NCBI GenBank assembly: GCA_964424075.1
Contig: CAYRGY010000003.1
Location: 1-64,000 of the forward strand
Reading direction: 5' to 3'
DNA: 64,000 nucleotides
Origin: CAYRGY01 sp964424075
GTDB taxonomy: Bacteria > Patescibacteriota > Gracilibacteria > UBA1369
Position numbers and translations under genes: made by a program
Shown: piece by piece, positions 51,893 to 61,491 of the stretch
How positions within the stretch are numbered: the stretch's first letter is position 1
Layout of the letters: each line of letters begins with the position of its first letter
The notes under the pieces: generated by a model
Seen by the model: the letters and a program-made list of their open reading frames with translations, nothing else
The model's database searches: none
Told to the model about the DNA's origin: nothing

Positions 51893-53197
51893 TTATTGTT
51901 CAGTTAAATATTCTTTTGTTAATTGTTTGGCCAATTCAACACCCGGCTGATCAAAAGCATTGATATTGTAAAACTCTCCCAGAAAAGCAGTAGCTCCTTC
52001 AAATAACATAAATAGTTCCCCTAAATTGTATTCATCTACTTTTTCAACCCACAATTCAACAGAAGGACGATTATACTTAGCCAGCGCATCAACAGTACCG
52101 CGCATTTCAGTTTTTAGTAGCCTATTAAAGCTAACATTTTTTAAATATCCGATACTATCCGCAAATTGATCATCAAAAGGAATATCAATATCACGGGCAG
52201 ATTCATGCGCTGCCAAAAAGATGAAAAATTTATCATTAGGACCTTCATTATAGAGCTGATTTTGCGAATGCTGGTCAGTAGCTCCCAATGCAAAAACCGG
52301 AGTAATTCCCACATTAACAGTCTCTCCATTATTGTTAACCGCCTTACCTATGCTTTCCGCCAACAGTTGCCTGTACCAATCTGAAAATCTAATTAGTTTT
52401 TGAGCATACGAATACATCACATTAATACGCTTGCCCTTTTGTTCCATTAAAAATTGTACTTCCGCCAATCTGAATGGCATATTCTCCAAAACATTTCTGT
52501 TTAGAAATTGATCTCGCATCGCCCGTGCTCCCTCTAAAAGTCCCCTAATATCAACACCCATTAATTTAGCCGGCAAAAGACCCACCGCTGTCAGTACCGA
52601 GAATCTGCCACCAACATCCTGAGGAACCGGAAAAGTTTTAATGCGCTCATTATTATTGGCAATTTGTCGCAGCAAACCTTTCTCCGGATCAGTAATGAAT
52701 ACAAATTGATCCTCCAATGTACCTCCGACCTCCAATACTCGTTTCCTAAAATACATAAATTGCGACAGTGTCTCAGGTGTACCACCGGATTTAGTCACCA
52801 CAATAAAAAGCGTCTTTCTTATATCAACGATATCTTCAAATGCAGCTAATAATTCAGGATCAATATTGTCCAAAACATGCAATCTGGGTCTATTTCTACC
52901 AGGTAATTCATTCTCATAAAGATGAGTTAAACTTTGCTGTAGACATATAGTACCCAAAGACGATCCACCAATAGCACACACCGCAATATCATCAAATTGA
53001 CCTTCAATCTCTGCGGCATAATCCTCAATATCCTTTACCAAATCCTGATTATCAATAGTTTTATAAAATCCCAAATTTTTTGACTCAATACTATCTATAT
53101 AGCCACCTAATCTGCCATTTAACCCATCAACTTCCGCTCTAGAAATCGAATGTTCAGGAGCAATGTCCTCAAATCCTAAAGTTACAAACTTAATCAT
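51893..53197 (-). CDS. pgi: Glucose-6-phosphate isomerase
   Basis: 434 aa. Signatures IGGSSLGTICLQQSL, VVTKSGGTPETLSQF (phosphate loop) and GGRFSVLTAVGLLPAKL with the catalytic region, and ATDQHSQNQLYNEGP. Length fits the shorter Firmicutes-type enzymes. Converts glucose 6-phosphate and fructose 6-phosphate. Middle gene of the tal-pgi-tkt set. Confidence 0.96.
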   Translation of the reverse strand: MIKFVTLGFEDIAPEHSISRAEVDGLNGRLGGYIDSIESKNLGFYKTIDNQDLVKDIEDYAAEIEGQFDDIAVCAIGGSSLGTICLQQSLTHLYENELPGRNRPRLHVLDNIDPELLAAFEDIVDIRKTLFIVVTKSGGTPETLSQFMYFRKRVLEVGGTLEDQFVFITDPEKGLLRQIANNNERIKTFPVPQDVGGRFSVLTAVGLLPAKLMGVDIRGLLEGARAMRDQFLNRNVLENMPFRLAEVQFLMEQKGKRINVMYSYAQKLIRFSDWYRQLLAESIGKAVNNNGETVNVGITPVFALGATDQHSQNQLYNEGPNDKFFIFLAAHESARDIDIPFDDQFADSIGYLKNVSFNRLLKTEMRGTVDALAKYNRPSVELWVEKVDEYNLGELFMLFEGATAFLGEFYNINAFDQPGVELAKQLTKEYLTEQ

Positions 53198-53211
53198 ATA
53201 TATTATTATAA

Positions 53212-53856
53212 TTACTTATTTTTCTTGGCATCCTCCAAAAATTTTACCAAACCTCTATCTGTCAAAGGATGCTTGAACAGTTTATCCAAAACCTCAAATG
53301 GAATTGTTGCAATATCTGATCCAATCATAGCTGCCTCCACCACATGTCGAGGATGTCTTACCGATGCAGTCAAAACTTCCGCCTTATAATCATAATTTGA
53401 TAGAATAACCACAATTTGCTCAATCAATTCCATTCCCGGCTCAGATATATCATCCAATCTTCCAATAAATGGACTGATGAAAGTTGCTCCGGCCTTGGCA
53501 CATAATAGCGCTTGTGACGGTGAAAAAATTAAAGTCATATTAATCGGAATTCCTTCACTGGAAAGTGTATGACAAGCTTTAAGCCCATCTTCAATCATCG
53601 GTAATTTGACATGAACATTTTTGTGCCAGGAAGCCAGTTTACGACCTTCTTCAATCATTCCTTCATAATCAGTAGCCAAAACTTCTGCTGAAACTGGACC
53701 ATCGATTATTTCACAAATCTCTTTAATTCTTTGCTCATGCGAAATATTCCCCTCTTTGGCTACCAAAGACGGGTTTGTTGTCACACCATCGACAAATCCA
53801 AAATCTGCGTATTTCTTAATTTCCTCCAAATTAGCAGTATCGATAAAAATTTTCAT
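53212..53856 (-). CDS. tal: Transaldolase (TalC/Fsa type)
   Basis: 214 aa, the small transaldolase subfamily. MKIFIDTANLEEIKKYADFG, DGVTTNPSLVAKEG, catalytic Lys in HVKLPM (about residue 82), NMTLIFSPSQALLCAKAGA, FISPFIGRLDD. Transfers dihydroxyacetone units between sugars. The fructose-6-phosphate aldolase branch shares these motifs, but the setting beside tkt favours transaldolase. First gene of the operon. Confidence 0.93.
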   Translation of the reverse strand: MKIFIDTANLEEIKKYADFGFVDGVTTNPSLVAKEGNISHEQRIKEICEIIDGPVSAEVLATDYEGMIEEGRKLASWHKNVHVKLPMIEDGLKACHTLSSEGIPINMTLIFSPSQALLCAKAGATFISPFIGRLDDISEPGMELIEQIVVILSNYDYKAEVLTASVRHPRHVVEAAMIGSDIATIPFEVLDKLFKHPLTDRGLVKFLEDAKKNK

Positions 53857-54016
53857 ATTTATTTTTATTAGATTATATTTCCATTGTAACGGATTTTAAG
53901 GAAATTAAAATTGAATTTTGTCATACAGAAATCCACAGATATGTTTGACTAAAATATGCCACTCTGTTTGAATAAAAAAAACATACCAACCCTTTAGACG
54001 TCCATTTTAGAATACG

Positions 54017-54550
54017 ATGAGCTTGAAATACAAATTACCAGGAGATACTTATCCTCCTTTGCCAACCAAACCCTGCTTGTTTGAATCAGGAATTTATAAT
54101 CAACAAGACGACTCAACACTACTACATAAACCTCAAAATGTTTTGATAGTAGATGATGATCGAATCTATGCCAAAACTCTTAAAAGAAGATTGCAAAAAA
54201 TTGCCAATAATCATGTCATAGCCACAGGAAATGCTGATACTGCTTTGTCTGTACTCCCCAATATCAGCCCCGGCTCCACAATAATTCTGGACTTACAAAT
54301 GCCAGATATTGATGGAATCTCTTTGGCTGATATGATAAATGACCAAAGACGCAAAATGGGGCATCTGTTAATCCTGCACAGTGCAGCGATAGAAATTAAT
54401 CAATCTGACTTAACCGCATTAAACATTTCTCCTAATTTAATTGAAACATTAATCCGCCAAAAAATTATTGATGCTTTCATTCCCAAACAAAATTCTTATC
54501 CCAAATTGGAAGAATTCATACTTTCACGTTACAACAAAAAAGCCTCCTGA
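54017..54550 (+). CDS. Stand-alone response regulator receiver protein
   Basis: 177 aa. Residues 1-40 are a Pro-rich leader, then one receiver domain: acidic pocket DDD at 46-48, phospho-acceptor Asp 92 in LDLQMPDIDG, and the conserved Lys in FIPKQN. No output domain, so it probably acts by protein contact. No histidine kinase nearby in the window. Its TGA stop lies within the terminator stem. Confidence 0.88.
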   Translation: MSLKYKLPGDTYPPLPTKPCLFESGIYNQQDDSTLLHKPQNVLIVDDDRIYAKTLKRRLQKIANNHVIATGNADTALSVLPNISPGSTIILDLQMPDIDGISLADMINDQRRKMGHLLILHSAAIEINQSDLTALNISPNLIETLIRQKIIDAFIPKQNSYPKLEEFILSRYNKKAS

Positions 54551-54566
54551 CTCAGGAGGCTTTTTT
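54535..54566. terminator. Two-way intrinsic terminator
   Basis: Stem GCCTCCTG / CAGGAGGC (54542-54549 and 54553-54560) with an A-run before and T-run after. Serves the response regulator on the plus strand and phosphoketolase on the minus strand. Confidence 0.9.
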
Positions 54567-54579
54567 AATTGACTGCAAA

Positions 54580-57192
54580 TTATTTTCCCCAGCGCCAGTC
54601 TACAACATCCTGGAAATCAACTCCTTCAGCCATAACTTTTTTCTTGTGATCAACCAAGCGTTTTTGATATTTCTTCATTACAGCCCAAGCTCTCTTGGCA
54701 AACTGTTTATCCGGATTAGTAATACCAGCTTTCTGCATCGCTTGAACAATTAATTGGAAACGACTTGTACCGTTCCTAACATGCATATCAAACGGTGTAG
54801 TAGTAGAACCTTCCTCCTGATAGCCATTCACTACAAATCTTTCCTCCGCATTTGGAACTCCAAACACCAATTTATAAACCAAATGAGGATAGCCATGGAA
54901 ATTGAATATCACCGGTTTATCTTCAGTATAATATTTATAGAAGCCTTTGAGATTATTCCTACCAATTGGTTTAGCTGCTGTTCCAATCCCATTGGCTGTC
55001 ATTTCCAACACATTCACAAATCGAATCTTAAAATCAGGGTGTTCATATTTCAACATATCAATTGCCGCCATCATTTCTTCCACCATATAATCACCTGCCG
55101 CAGAAAAGACAATATGTGGATTGCGGGCAGCACTCTTATCAATCCAATCCCAAGTTGAAATTCCGGTCTTTAATTGCTCACGCGCTTCTTTCAATGTTTG
55201 CCATTGAGGCATTTCTTGTTTACCCGCCTCAATTACATTTACTCGGTTACGTCTTTCTAAGCATTCCTTCATCACCACCATCAAAGTATTTCCGTCAGGC
55301 GGTAAGAACACAGAAGCGAGTTCTCCATGCTTTTCCAAAACAGAACTGACAAAGCTTGGATTTTGATGAGAATAACCGTTGTGTTCCTGTCGCCATTCCA
55401 CACTACTTAATATATAGTTCAATGATGGGATTGGTTTTCTGAACGGAATTCTTTGCGCTTGTTTAATAAATTTCAAATGTTGATCTACCATAGAGGCGTT
55501 AATCATGGCGAAAGCCTCATAAGTTACAAATAAACCATAACGTCCGGACAAGTTGTAACCTTGCAACCAACCTTGCAGTGTATGCTCTGAGAGCATTTCC
55601 AAAACACGACCTTTGGAAACAATAGATTCGTCACCCTTTTTCACCGGCCAAACATATTGACGACCCACTGTGGTTAGCAATTTTCCGAATTTATTGGAAT
55701 CAGTTTCGTCAGGACAGAAAAAGCGAAATGACTTGGTAGTTTTGGCATCTTTAACCATCAAATCAGAAAGCCATTCAGCCATAATTGCTGTAGTACGTCC
55801 TTCAATCTGACCGCGTCCTCCCTTAAACTCATATTTCTCTAATTTAGGCATCCATAGCTTCTTAACCAGATTACCACCATATGCATGTTTGGTTTTACCC
55901 AAGCGTAAATTACCCTTTGGCAAATATTTAAGAACCTTTGGCAATGGCTTGCCTTTTGCATCAAGCAAATCTTGCACATTATATGACTTTAACCATTCCT
56001 GTAGAGCTTTAAATTGCTTAGGATCCTTTTTAACATCCTTAAGCGGCACCCCATGTGATCGATAATTATCTTCAACCCTCTTGTTTCCAATTCGTTTAGT
56101 TCCAGTCCATCCTTTCATGGATCGGAAAATTATCATCGGCCAACAAGCTTGTTTTACACATTTTTCTTTGCGAGCTTTCCTTTGAATCTCTTTAATCATT
56201 TGATATGCCTGCTCCATACGATCCGCCATACACTGATGCAATGTCTCAGGCTCATCCACTACGAAAAGTGGTTTATATCCATATCCCATAAACATGTTTT
56301 CCAATTCCTCATCACTCATAGTAGATAAAATGGACGGACCGGAAATCTTATAACCGTTAACATGAATAATTGGTAAAACTGCACCTGATTCTGCAGGGTT
56401 TATAAACTTATTACTATGCCAAGCTGTTGCAATTGGGCCTGTTTCAGCTTCACCATCACCTACTATACAAACAGCTAACAGGTCAGGATTATCCATAATA
56501 GCTCCAAAAGCTGTGGATAAAGAATATCCAAGCTCCCCTCCTTCACAAATACTTCCAGGAACATCAGGCGTAACATGACTTGGCAATGCATATGGCCAAC
56601 TAAAATCTTTCATCATCTTACCCAAACCTTTCGCATCCCGAGTATACTTTTTGTAATAGTCTGACATGGAACCATCAACAAAATTACAAGCCAAATTAGC
56701 TGGGGCACCATGACCGGGCCCTGTTATAAATATAGTTTCCTGTTTATGCTTTTCAGCCAAATAACTGGCATGAGCATAAAGAAAATTCAAACCAGGCACT
56801 GTGCCCCAATGCCCTAAAATTCGATCTTTAATATCACTTTTTTTGAGAGGCTTCTTTAATAAGAAATTGTCTTTTAAATAAAGACATCCCGCTCCAATAT
56901 AGTTAGTCAATGCATGATAATCTTTGAACCATTGGAGAGTTTCAGGATTCAACTGAAAAGTCGAAAACTTGGAGCTACCTTCAGCAAAACTAATTTTTTT
57001 AACTGTTACCGCCTTTTTAATTGGAGCTTTTTTAACTACCGGAGCTTTCTTTTTAGCGGCAGATTCAGTCTTTTTAGCAGGTGCCTTCTTTTTAGCGGCA
57101 GATTCAGTCTTTTTAGCAGGTGCCTTCTTTTTAGCGGCAACTTTTCCAACTGAAGCTTGCTTTTTGGTTGGTGTTTTTTTCTTTGTTGGCAT
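54580..57192 (-). CDS. xfp: Phosphoketolase with histone-H1-like N-terminal tail
   Basis: 870 aa. Residues about 75-870 are a normal xylulose-5-phosphate/fructose-6-phosphate phosphoketolase: GHWGTVPGLNFLYAH, TGPGHGAPANLACNF, EGGELGYSLSTAFGAIMDNP, VGDGEAETGPIATAWHSNKF, with the C-terminal PPDGNTLM and NFHGYP. It splits sugar phosphates to acetyl phosphate. The first about 75 residues are a Lys/Ala/Pro-rich tail with repeats of the form KKKAPAKKTESAA, like histone H1 or bacterial H1 mimics, which phosphoketolases do not normally have. ATG 57192 follows the HAD stop with no gap, so the tail is coupled to the upstream gene. It may bind nucleic acid or polyphosphate (inference). Confidence 0.95.
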   Translation of the reverse strand: MPTKKKTPTKKQASVGKVAAKKKAPAKKTESAAKKKAPAKKTESAAKKKAPVVKKAPIKKAVTVKKISFAEGSSKFSTFQLNPETLQWFKDYHALTNYIGAGCLYLKDNFLLKKPLKKSDIKDRILGHWGTVPGLNFLYAHASYLAEKHKQETIFITGPGHGAPANLACNFVDGSMSDYYKKYTRDAKGLGKMMKDFSWPYALPSHVTPDVPGSICEGGELGYSLSTAFGAIMDNPDLLAVCIVGDGEAETGPIATAWHSNKFINPAESGAVLPIIHVNGYKISGPSILSTMSDEELENMFMGYGYKPLFVVDEPETLHQCMADRMEQAYQMIKEIQRKARKEKCVKQACWPMIIFRSMKGWTGTKRIGNKRVEDNYRSHGVPLKDVKKDPKQFKALQEWLKSYNVQDLLDAKGKPLPKVLKYLPKGNLRLGKTKHAYGGNLVKKLWMPKLEKYEFKGGRGQIEGRTTAIMAEWLSDLMVKDAKTTKSFRFFCPDETDSNKFGKLLTTVGRQYVWPVKKGDESIVSKGRVLEMLSEHTLQGWLQGYNLSGRYGLFVTYEAFAMINASMVDQHLKFIKQAQRIPFRKPIPSLNYILSSVEWRQEHNGYSHQNPSFVSSVLEKHGELASVFLPPDGNTLMVVMKECLERRNRVNVIEAGKQEMPQWQTLKEAREQLKTGISTWDWIDKSAARNPHIVFSAAGDYMVEEMMAAIDMLKYEHPDFKIRFVNVLEMTANGIGTAAKPIGRNNLKGFYKYYTEDKPVIFNFHGYPHLVYKLVFGVPNAEERFVVNGYQEEGSTTTPFDMHVRNGTSRFQLIVQAMQKAGITNPDKQFAKRAWAVMKKYQKRLVDHKKKVMAEGVDFQDVVDWRWGK

Positions 57193-57876
57193 TTATTTTT
57201 GGGTTATCAAATTTATTAATAAATTTTTATTTTTTTCTAATTGATTTAAAAGATCATTATAATCCTCGACCAGCATAACAGCTCCAGCCTCAATTAACAA
57301 CTCCGGAGCAGTTGTAGTCTTGAGTCCTATACACTTAAGACCTGCTGATGTAGCACTTCTTACTCCCGCAACTGAATCTTCAAACACTACAACTTCAGCG
57401 AGCCCTAATGACATTCTCTTTAAGATTTCTAGATAGACATCCGGAGCAGGCTTATTATTTTTAACTTCATGAGCAGAAATATATTTTTCAATTTTTCCCT
57501 TAATGCCAGAAAAATCTAGAATCTTCTCCATCGTCACCAAAGTGGCACCTGAAGCAACTCCCAAACGCCAGCCTTGCCCCTCAACATAATCAATAAATTT
57601 TTCAATACCTGGCACAGTTTCCACCCCATCCTGCTCATCAATCACTTCCAATAAATATCTATTCTTTTTCTCTAAACAAGATTCATAGTCATATTGCTCC
57701 TGACCCAGCACGCCCTCCATAATTGCTTTGGCGCCCTGACCAACATACTTTTCAAAATATTCTTCCAATGAAACGGACTTTCCAAACTCATGAAAAAGCC
57801 TATCATAAGCAAGTGCATGCAAATGATTGCTACGAGTTATGGTCCCGTCCATATCCAGTATAATGGCTTTTAGCAT
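57193..57876 (-). CDS. HAD-family phosphatase/beta-phosphoglucomutase-like
   Basis: 227 aa. HAD motifs: DMDGTITRSN with the nucleophile Asp, GVASGATLVT (motif II), KPAPDVYLEILKRM (motif III) and VFEDSVAGVRSATSAG (motif IV), with a cap between motifs I and II. It falls in the beta-phosphoglucomutase/PGP-like subgroup and could act on sugar phosphates. Operon partner upstream of phosphoketolase (stop and start adjoin). Confidence 0.88.
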   Translation of the reverse strand: MLKAIILDMDGTITRSNHLHALAYDRLFHEFGKSVSLEEYFEKYVGQGAKAIMEGVLGQEQYDYESCLEKKNRYLLEVIDEQDGVETVPGIEKFIDYVEGQGWRLGVASGATLVTMEKILDFSGIKGKIEKYISAHEVKNNKPAPDVYLEILKRMSLGLAEVVVFEDSVAGVRSATSAGLKCIGLKTTTAPELLIEAGAVMLVEDYNDLLNQLEKNKNLLINLITQK

Positions 57877-57976
57877 TTATTTTTGTTTTATTACTTATAT
57901 TGTATGGATTTTTGATAGATTGACAATATCAGATTTTAGATGTTAGAGAATTATTTAAAGAATATCTGGACAAAAT

Positions 57977-59038
57977 ATGGAATATGGTTTCTGGAAAAAA
58001 TTAGCCAAACCCATTATTGGACTTTCTCCAATGGACGGAGTCACTGACGCTGCATTTCGCTATATGGTAGCAAAACATGGCCAGCCATCAGTAATTTTTA
58101 CCGAATTCACCAGCGTGGAAGGTCTTAAATATGGAGCTGTAAAAGCTCTGACTAATTTGGAATACAATCAAATTGAAAGGCCAATTGTCGCACAGTTTTA
58201 CGGCAAAGATCCCCAAGCTTTTTATCAAGCCACTATCATCGCGGCGCATCTGGGCTTCGATGGAATTGACATTAATATGGGCTGCCCTTCAAAAGGTGTA
58301 GCCGGCAATGGCGCAGGCGCCGCTCTAATCAGCCAAACTGAGCTCGCTGCAAAAATTATCCAAAATTGTCAAACAGCAGCAATGGATTGGTACAATGGAG
58401 TAAGCATAGACCAAATCGAGTTACACCCCAATATATTAGCAGAAATTTCTCAACATGATGCACCCGCCAAGCGCAATCATCTTCCTATCTCAGTAAAAAC
58501 TCGCATCGGCTATCATCAAATTGAAACCGAACAATGGATTAACCAATTGATTCATCACCAACCGGCTCTGATTAGCCTACATGGCCGCACCTTAAAGCAA
58601 ATGTATTCCGGATCTTCCAATTGGGAGGAAATTGGCAAAGCCTCTGCACTTGCTCATCAATATGGAATTATGATTTTAGGAAACGGTGATATCCGGGATT
58701 TGGCTCAAGCTAAAGATAAATGCCAAAAATATAATCTGGACGGCATCTTAATCGGCAGAGCTAGTCTAGGCAATCCCGGAATTTTTCAAAACTTTGACTT
58801 CAAACATAATCAAAAACTGAAATTAGCCATTGAACATAGTCATTACTATCAACAAACTTCAGGCGGACAAAATTTCCCCCCAATCAAGAAGCACCTAGGC
58901 TGGTATTGCAAAGATTTCCCCAATGCCAAAGAACTCCGACTCAAACTGATGAATGCCGAAAATGCTTCTCAAGTGGAACAACTAATTGAAGAACATATTG
59001 GCAATCACAGCGAGGATGATAATGTAAAAAGTGTATAG
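57977..59038 (+). CDS. dus: tRNA-dihydrouridine synthase
   Basis: 353 aa. FMN enzyme that reduces uridine in the tRNA D-loop. Motifs: IIGLSPMDGVTDAAFRYMV, DGIDINMGCPSKGVAG with the catalytic Cys, VKTRIGY, SLHGRTLKQMYSG and GILIGRASLGNPG. Start at the first ATG. Its 3' end overlaps the convergent membrane protein by 57 bp. Confidence 0.95.
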   Translation: MEYGFWKKLAKPIIGLSPMDGVTDAAFRYMVAKHGQPSVIFTEFTSVEGLKYGAVKALTNLEYNQIERPIVAQFYGKDPQAFYQATIIAAHLGFDGIDINMGCPSKGVAGNGAGAALISQTELAAKIIQNCQTAAMDWYNGVSIDQIELHPNILAEISQHDAPAKRNHLPISVKTRIGYHQIETEQWINQLIHHQPALISLHGRTLKQMYSGSSNWEEIGKASALAHQYGIMILGNGDIRDLAQAKDKCQKYNLDGILIGRASLGNPGIFQNFDFKHNQKLKLAIEHSHYYQQTSGGQNFPPIKKHLGWYCKDFPNAKELRLKLMNAENASQVEQLIEEHIGNHSEDDNVKSV

Positions 59039-59389
59039 CCCTAAACAAATAAAAAAGTTGATAAATAGTAACTTTACAACATAGATCACCATATCTTCCT
59101 GAGCTTCGTCTTGATGGAATCTTTTATCAAACAGATCAGCTCTATTTAATATTTGGGAAAACATTACATAAAATAACAATCCCAGGAAAACGTAAAATCC
59201 TACAGACGCACCCGTCAACATGAAATTAGCCAAATCCTGATTCGGTTTTTCAGTGAAAGCCGCTCTTAAAAATTTAATGGTATTTGGTACCATTTCAGTG
59301 GTAAATCCCAAATAAAGCATTACCAATAAAACTAATAACAATGATGTTACTAAACTGGCAACAATAATCTGCTTCTTTTTCTTGTCCAT
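58982..59389 (-). CDS. Small membrane protein
   Basis: 135 aa with three hydrophobic segments (about residues 8-28, 53-80 and 105-133). No family recognised. Convergent overlap of 57 bp with dus is long, but hydrophobicity and codon use support a real gene. Divergent from the 59435 peptidase. Confidence 0.65.
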   Translation of the reverse strand: MDKKKKQIIVASLVTSLLLVLLVMLYLGFTTEMVPNTIKFLRAAFTEKPNQDLANFMLTGASVGFYVFLGLLFYVMFSQILNRADLFDKRFHQDEAQEDMVIYVVKLLFINFFICLGLYTFYIIILAVIANMFFN

Positions 59390-59434
59390 TAATCGTAGAA
59401 TATAGCACTGTTAGCTAAATAGTAAAGCAATATC

Positions 59435-60160
59435 GTGTCTATAAACAAATCCGTACAAATCGGAAATCAGCAATACTCACTATTGATTCGCAAAAAAAGA
59501 AATCTAAAGAATCTTATTCTGAAAGTACGTCAACCATTTTTGATCGAAATTTCCTGCCATCCCCTTACACTAAAAAGCCAAATCACAAATTTCATAGCTA
59601 AACAGAAGTACTGGATTGAACAACAAAATCACAAAGTACTTGAATCTAAAAATCAACGAACTCTTAGACATCAGGGCAAAGTTTACCTTCATGGATCACC
59701 GCATCAAATCCATATCACCCTGCATTCCAAAAAACGCACCAATTTTATTATTGACGAAAATTCTCGAATAACAGCGCAGTTATCTGACAATTTAACTTCT
59801 AATCAATTGCAAAGACAGCTCCAAGCTGATTTTGACAAATTGCTCAAAAAACTAACTTTAACGCGCTGCAAAGCAAAGTTATCTGAACTGCAAAAACAAA
59901 ATTCCAGAACAATCAATCGCATCTCTATAAAAGATCTTAAATCACGCTGGGGAAGCTGCTCCTCCAATCAAAACCTTAATTTTAGTCGACGACTTTGCCA
60001 ATTACCTCAGGCAATTCAGGATTACATTATCATTCATGAATATTGCCATTTATTCCATTTAAATCATTCCCCCGCTTTTTGGGAAAAGGTTGCAGAATTT
60101 GATCCGCATTACCGCCTTCATAAAAAATGGCTACGTGAAAATGAAAACAAATTTATTTAA
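59435..60160 (+). CDS. YgjP-type metallopeptidase
   Basis: 241 aa. The C-terminal YgjP/WLM-like (DUF45) domain has IIHEYCHLFHLNHSPAFW, an HExxH zinc site with the downstream third ligand region, followed by the typical FDPHYRLHKKWL. It also has the family SIKDLKSRWGSCSS. YgjP-type proteins are predicted zinc peptidases of unknown substrate. Start is GTG 59435; there is no ATG nearby and the N-terminal domain starts in phase there. Confidence 0.9.
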   Translation: MSINKSVQIGNQQYSLLIRKKRNLKNLILKVRQPFLIEISCHPLTLKSQITNFIAKQKYWIEQQNHKVLESKNQRTLRHQGKVYLHGSPHQIHITLHSKKRTNFIIDENSRITAQLSDNLTSNQLQRQLQADFDKLLKKLTLTRCKAKLSELQKQNSRTINRISIKDLKSRWGSCSSNQNLNFSRRLCQLPQAIQDYIIIHEYCHLFHLNHSPAFWEKVAEFDPHYRLHKKWLRENENKFI

Positions 60161-60217
60161 GCAATTGACAAATAAAGCAAGCTCATATTAAATAGGGGCA
60201 CTTTAAGATTACATCCT

Positions 60218-60421
60218 ATGCCAAGTCATCAGCACGGACTGCACACCATGAATGCCACTCGTCCCAAAAGTAAACTACGTAAAAGAGCAAATAAAGCTAA
60301 AGCTCGTGTCAGAAAAGCTGCTCTACTTGAAGATCTGGCCACTGCAAAAGCTGCTAAAGCTAAACCAGCAACCAAATCCACCAAAACTGCAGCACCAAAA
60401 AAAGCACCTAAGTCAGAGTAG
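60218..60421 (+). CDS. Small Lys/Ala-rich basic protein
   Basis: 67 aa, strongly basic, with a histone-H1-like tail (TAKAAKAKPATKSTKTAAPK). Resembles the N-terminal tail of the phosphoketolase at 54580-57192. Could be a nucleoid-associated or ribosome-associated protein. ATG 60218 and ATG 60251 are both possible starts. Not placed in a family. Confidence 0.55.
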   Translation: MPSHQHGLHTMNATRPKSKLRKRANKAKARVRKAALLEDLATAKAAKAKPATKSTKTAAPKKAPKSE

Positions 60422-60476
60422 AGCTTGTCAGTCGAACCTCATTGCTATATTTTATTAAGGCTTAATTTTACATGCC

Positions 60477-61490
60477 TTGAGGCTTTTTCGTCGAAAAAAA
60501 AGGGCTAAATCACTACGCAAGCTGGAGCAAAAATACCGGCCAGTTCAACAAAACAAGACTAAGCGAAAAACCACCGGCAAAAGCCAGATTGCCCATAACC
60601 GCACTCCATATCATAAATCCGGAACCCCTGGCAAAATGGCCAGGTTCCGCAAAAAAACACCTCGACTTGCCAATACACTTGCCCCACCCAACAGATTAAA
60701 AAGCACCAAAGTTTCCCGCACTAAAAAGATTCTGATTGCAATTCTCATAGCCATCATCATTGCTGGACTCTCAACTTTCATTTTTCTGACAGACTTCTTC
60801 AAAGTTAAAGATTTTCAAATCATCGAGGAAGGAACTATCATCACCACCAATTTACATTTAAATGAAATCATTTCCGGAGAATTACAAAATCGCAACTTAC
60901 TAATTTTCCAAAGTCGCGACTTGCGAGATAAAATTCTCGCCACTTACCCTGAATATGAAAGCATACAAATAGTTCGCCACTACCCCGATCAACTAGATAT
61001 TGTGCTGGAAAAATACCCTCTATCTGCCAATATCATCAATGCAATCGTCAGTCCCGATGGCCTGAGAGTACAGAAAAAATACCTGGTCAACACCAATGGT
61101 CTAATTGTTAAAGAAAATGAAGATAATCATGAGCTTCCCTATGTTGAACTTAGCTCTGATCAAGCTTTAGAACTGGGTGACCAGGCTATGGATGCCGACC
61201 ATCTTGATTACATTTTAAATACCATCAAACTATTTGAAGAAAAAATAGGCATTCAAGTGATCGATAGCAGCTATTTACGCAAAGCCCGGGAAGTACATTT
61301 GCGCACTGAAAAAGGTTTCACTGTCTGGTTTGACATCAATTACAATACAAGTAAAAACAACATGATTGAGCAAATTGACAAGCTAAAAAAAGCGTTGCCA
61401 AAACTAGATGTTTACAACACACCACTGGAATATATAGACTTAAGAATATCCGGGACCAATGCGGAGAAAGTAATTTTCAAACCACTTTAA
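60477..61490 (+). CDS. ftsQ: FtsQ/DivIB-type cell division protein
   Basis: 337 aa. A basic cytoplasmic N-terminus (residues 1-82, rich in Lys/Arg) leads to one membrane segment (about 83-103) and a POTRA domain (FFKVKDFQIIEEG onward) with FtsQ-type downstream beta region (VRHYPDQLDIVLEKYPLSA). It should link FtsB/FtsL with the division ring. TTG 60477 start: the only ATG just before it (60471) runs into a stop. Followed by the small basic protein gene sbp, as in Firmicutes divIB-sbp. Confidence 0.88.
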   Translation: MRLFRRKKRAKSLRKLEQKYRPVQQNKTKRKTTGKSQIAHNRTPYHKSGTPGKMARFRKKTPRLANTLAPPNRLKSTKVSRTKKILIAILIAIIIAGLSTFIFLTDFFKVKDFQIIEEGTIITTNLHLNEIISGELQNRNLLIFQSRDLRDKILATYPEYESIQIVRHYPDQLDIVLEKYPLSANIINAIVSPDGLRVQKKYLVNTNGLIVKENEDNHELPYVELSSDQALELGDQAMDADHLDYILNTIKLFEEKIGIQVIDSSYLRKAREVHLRTEKGFTVWFDINYNTSKNNMIEQIDKLKKALPKLDVYNTPLEYIDLRISGTNAEKVIFKPL

Positions 61491-61491
61491 A

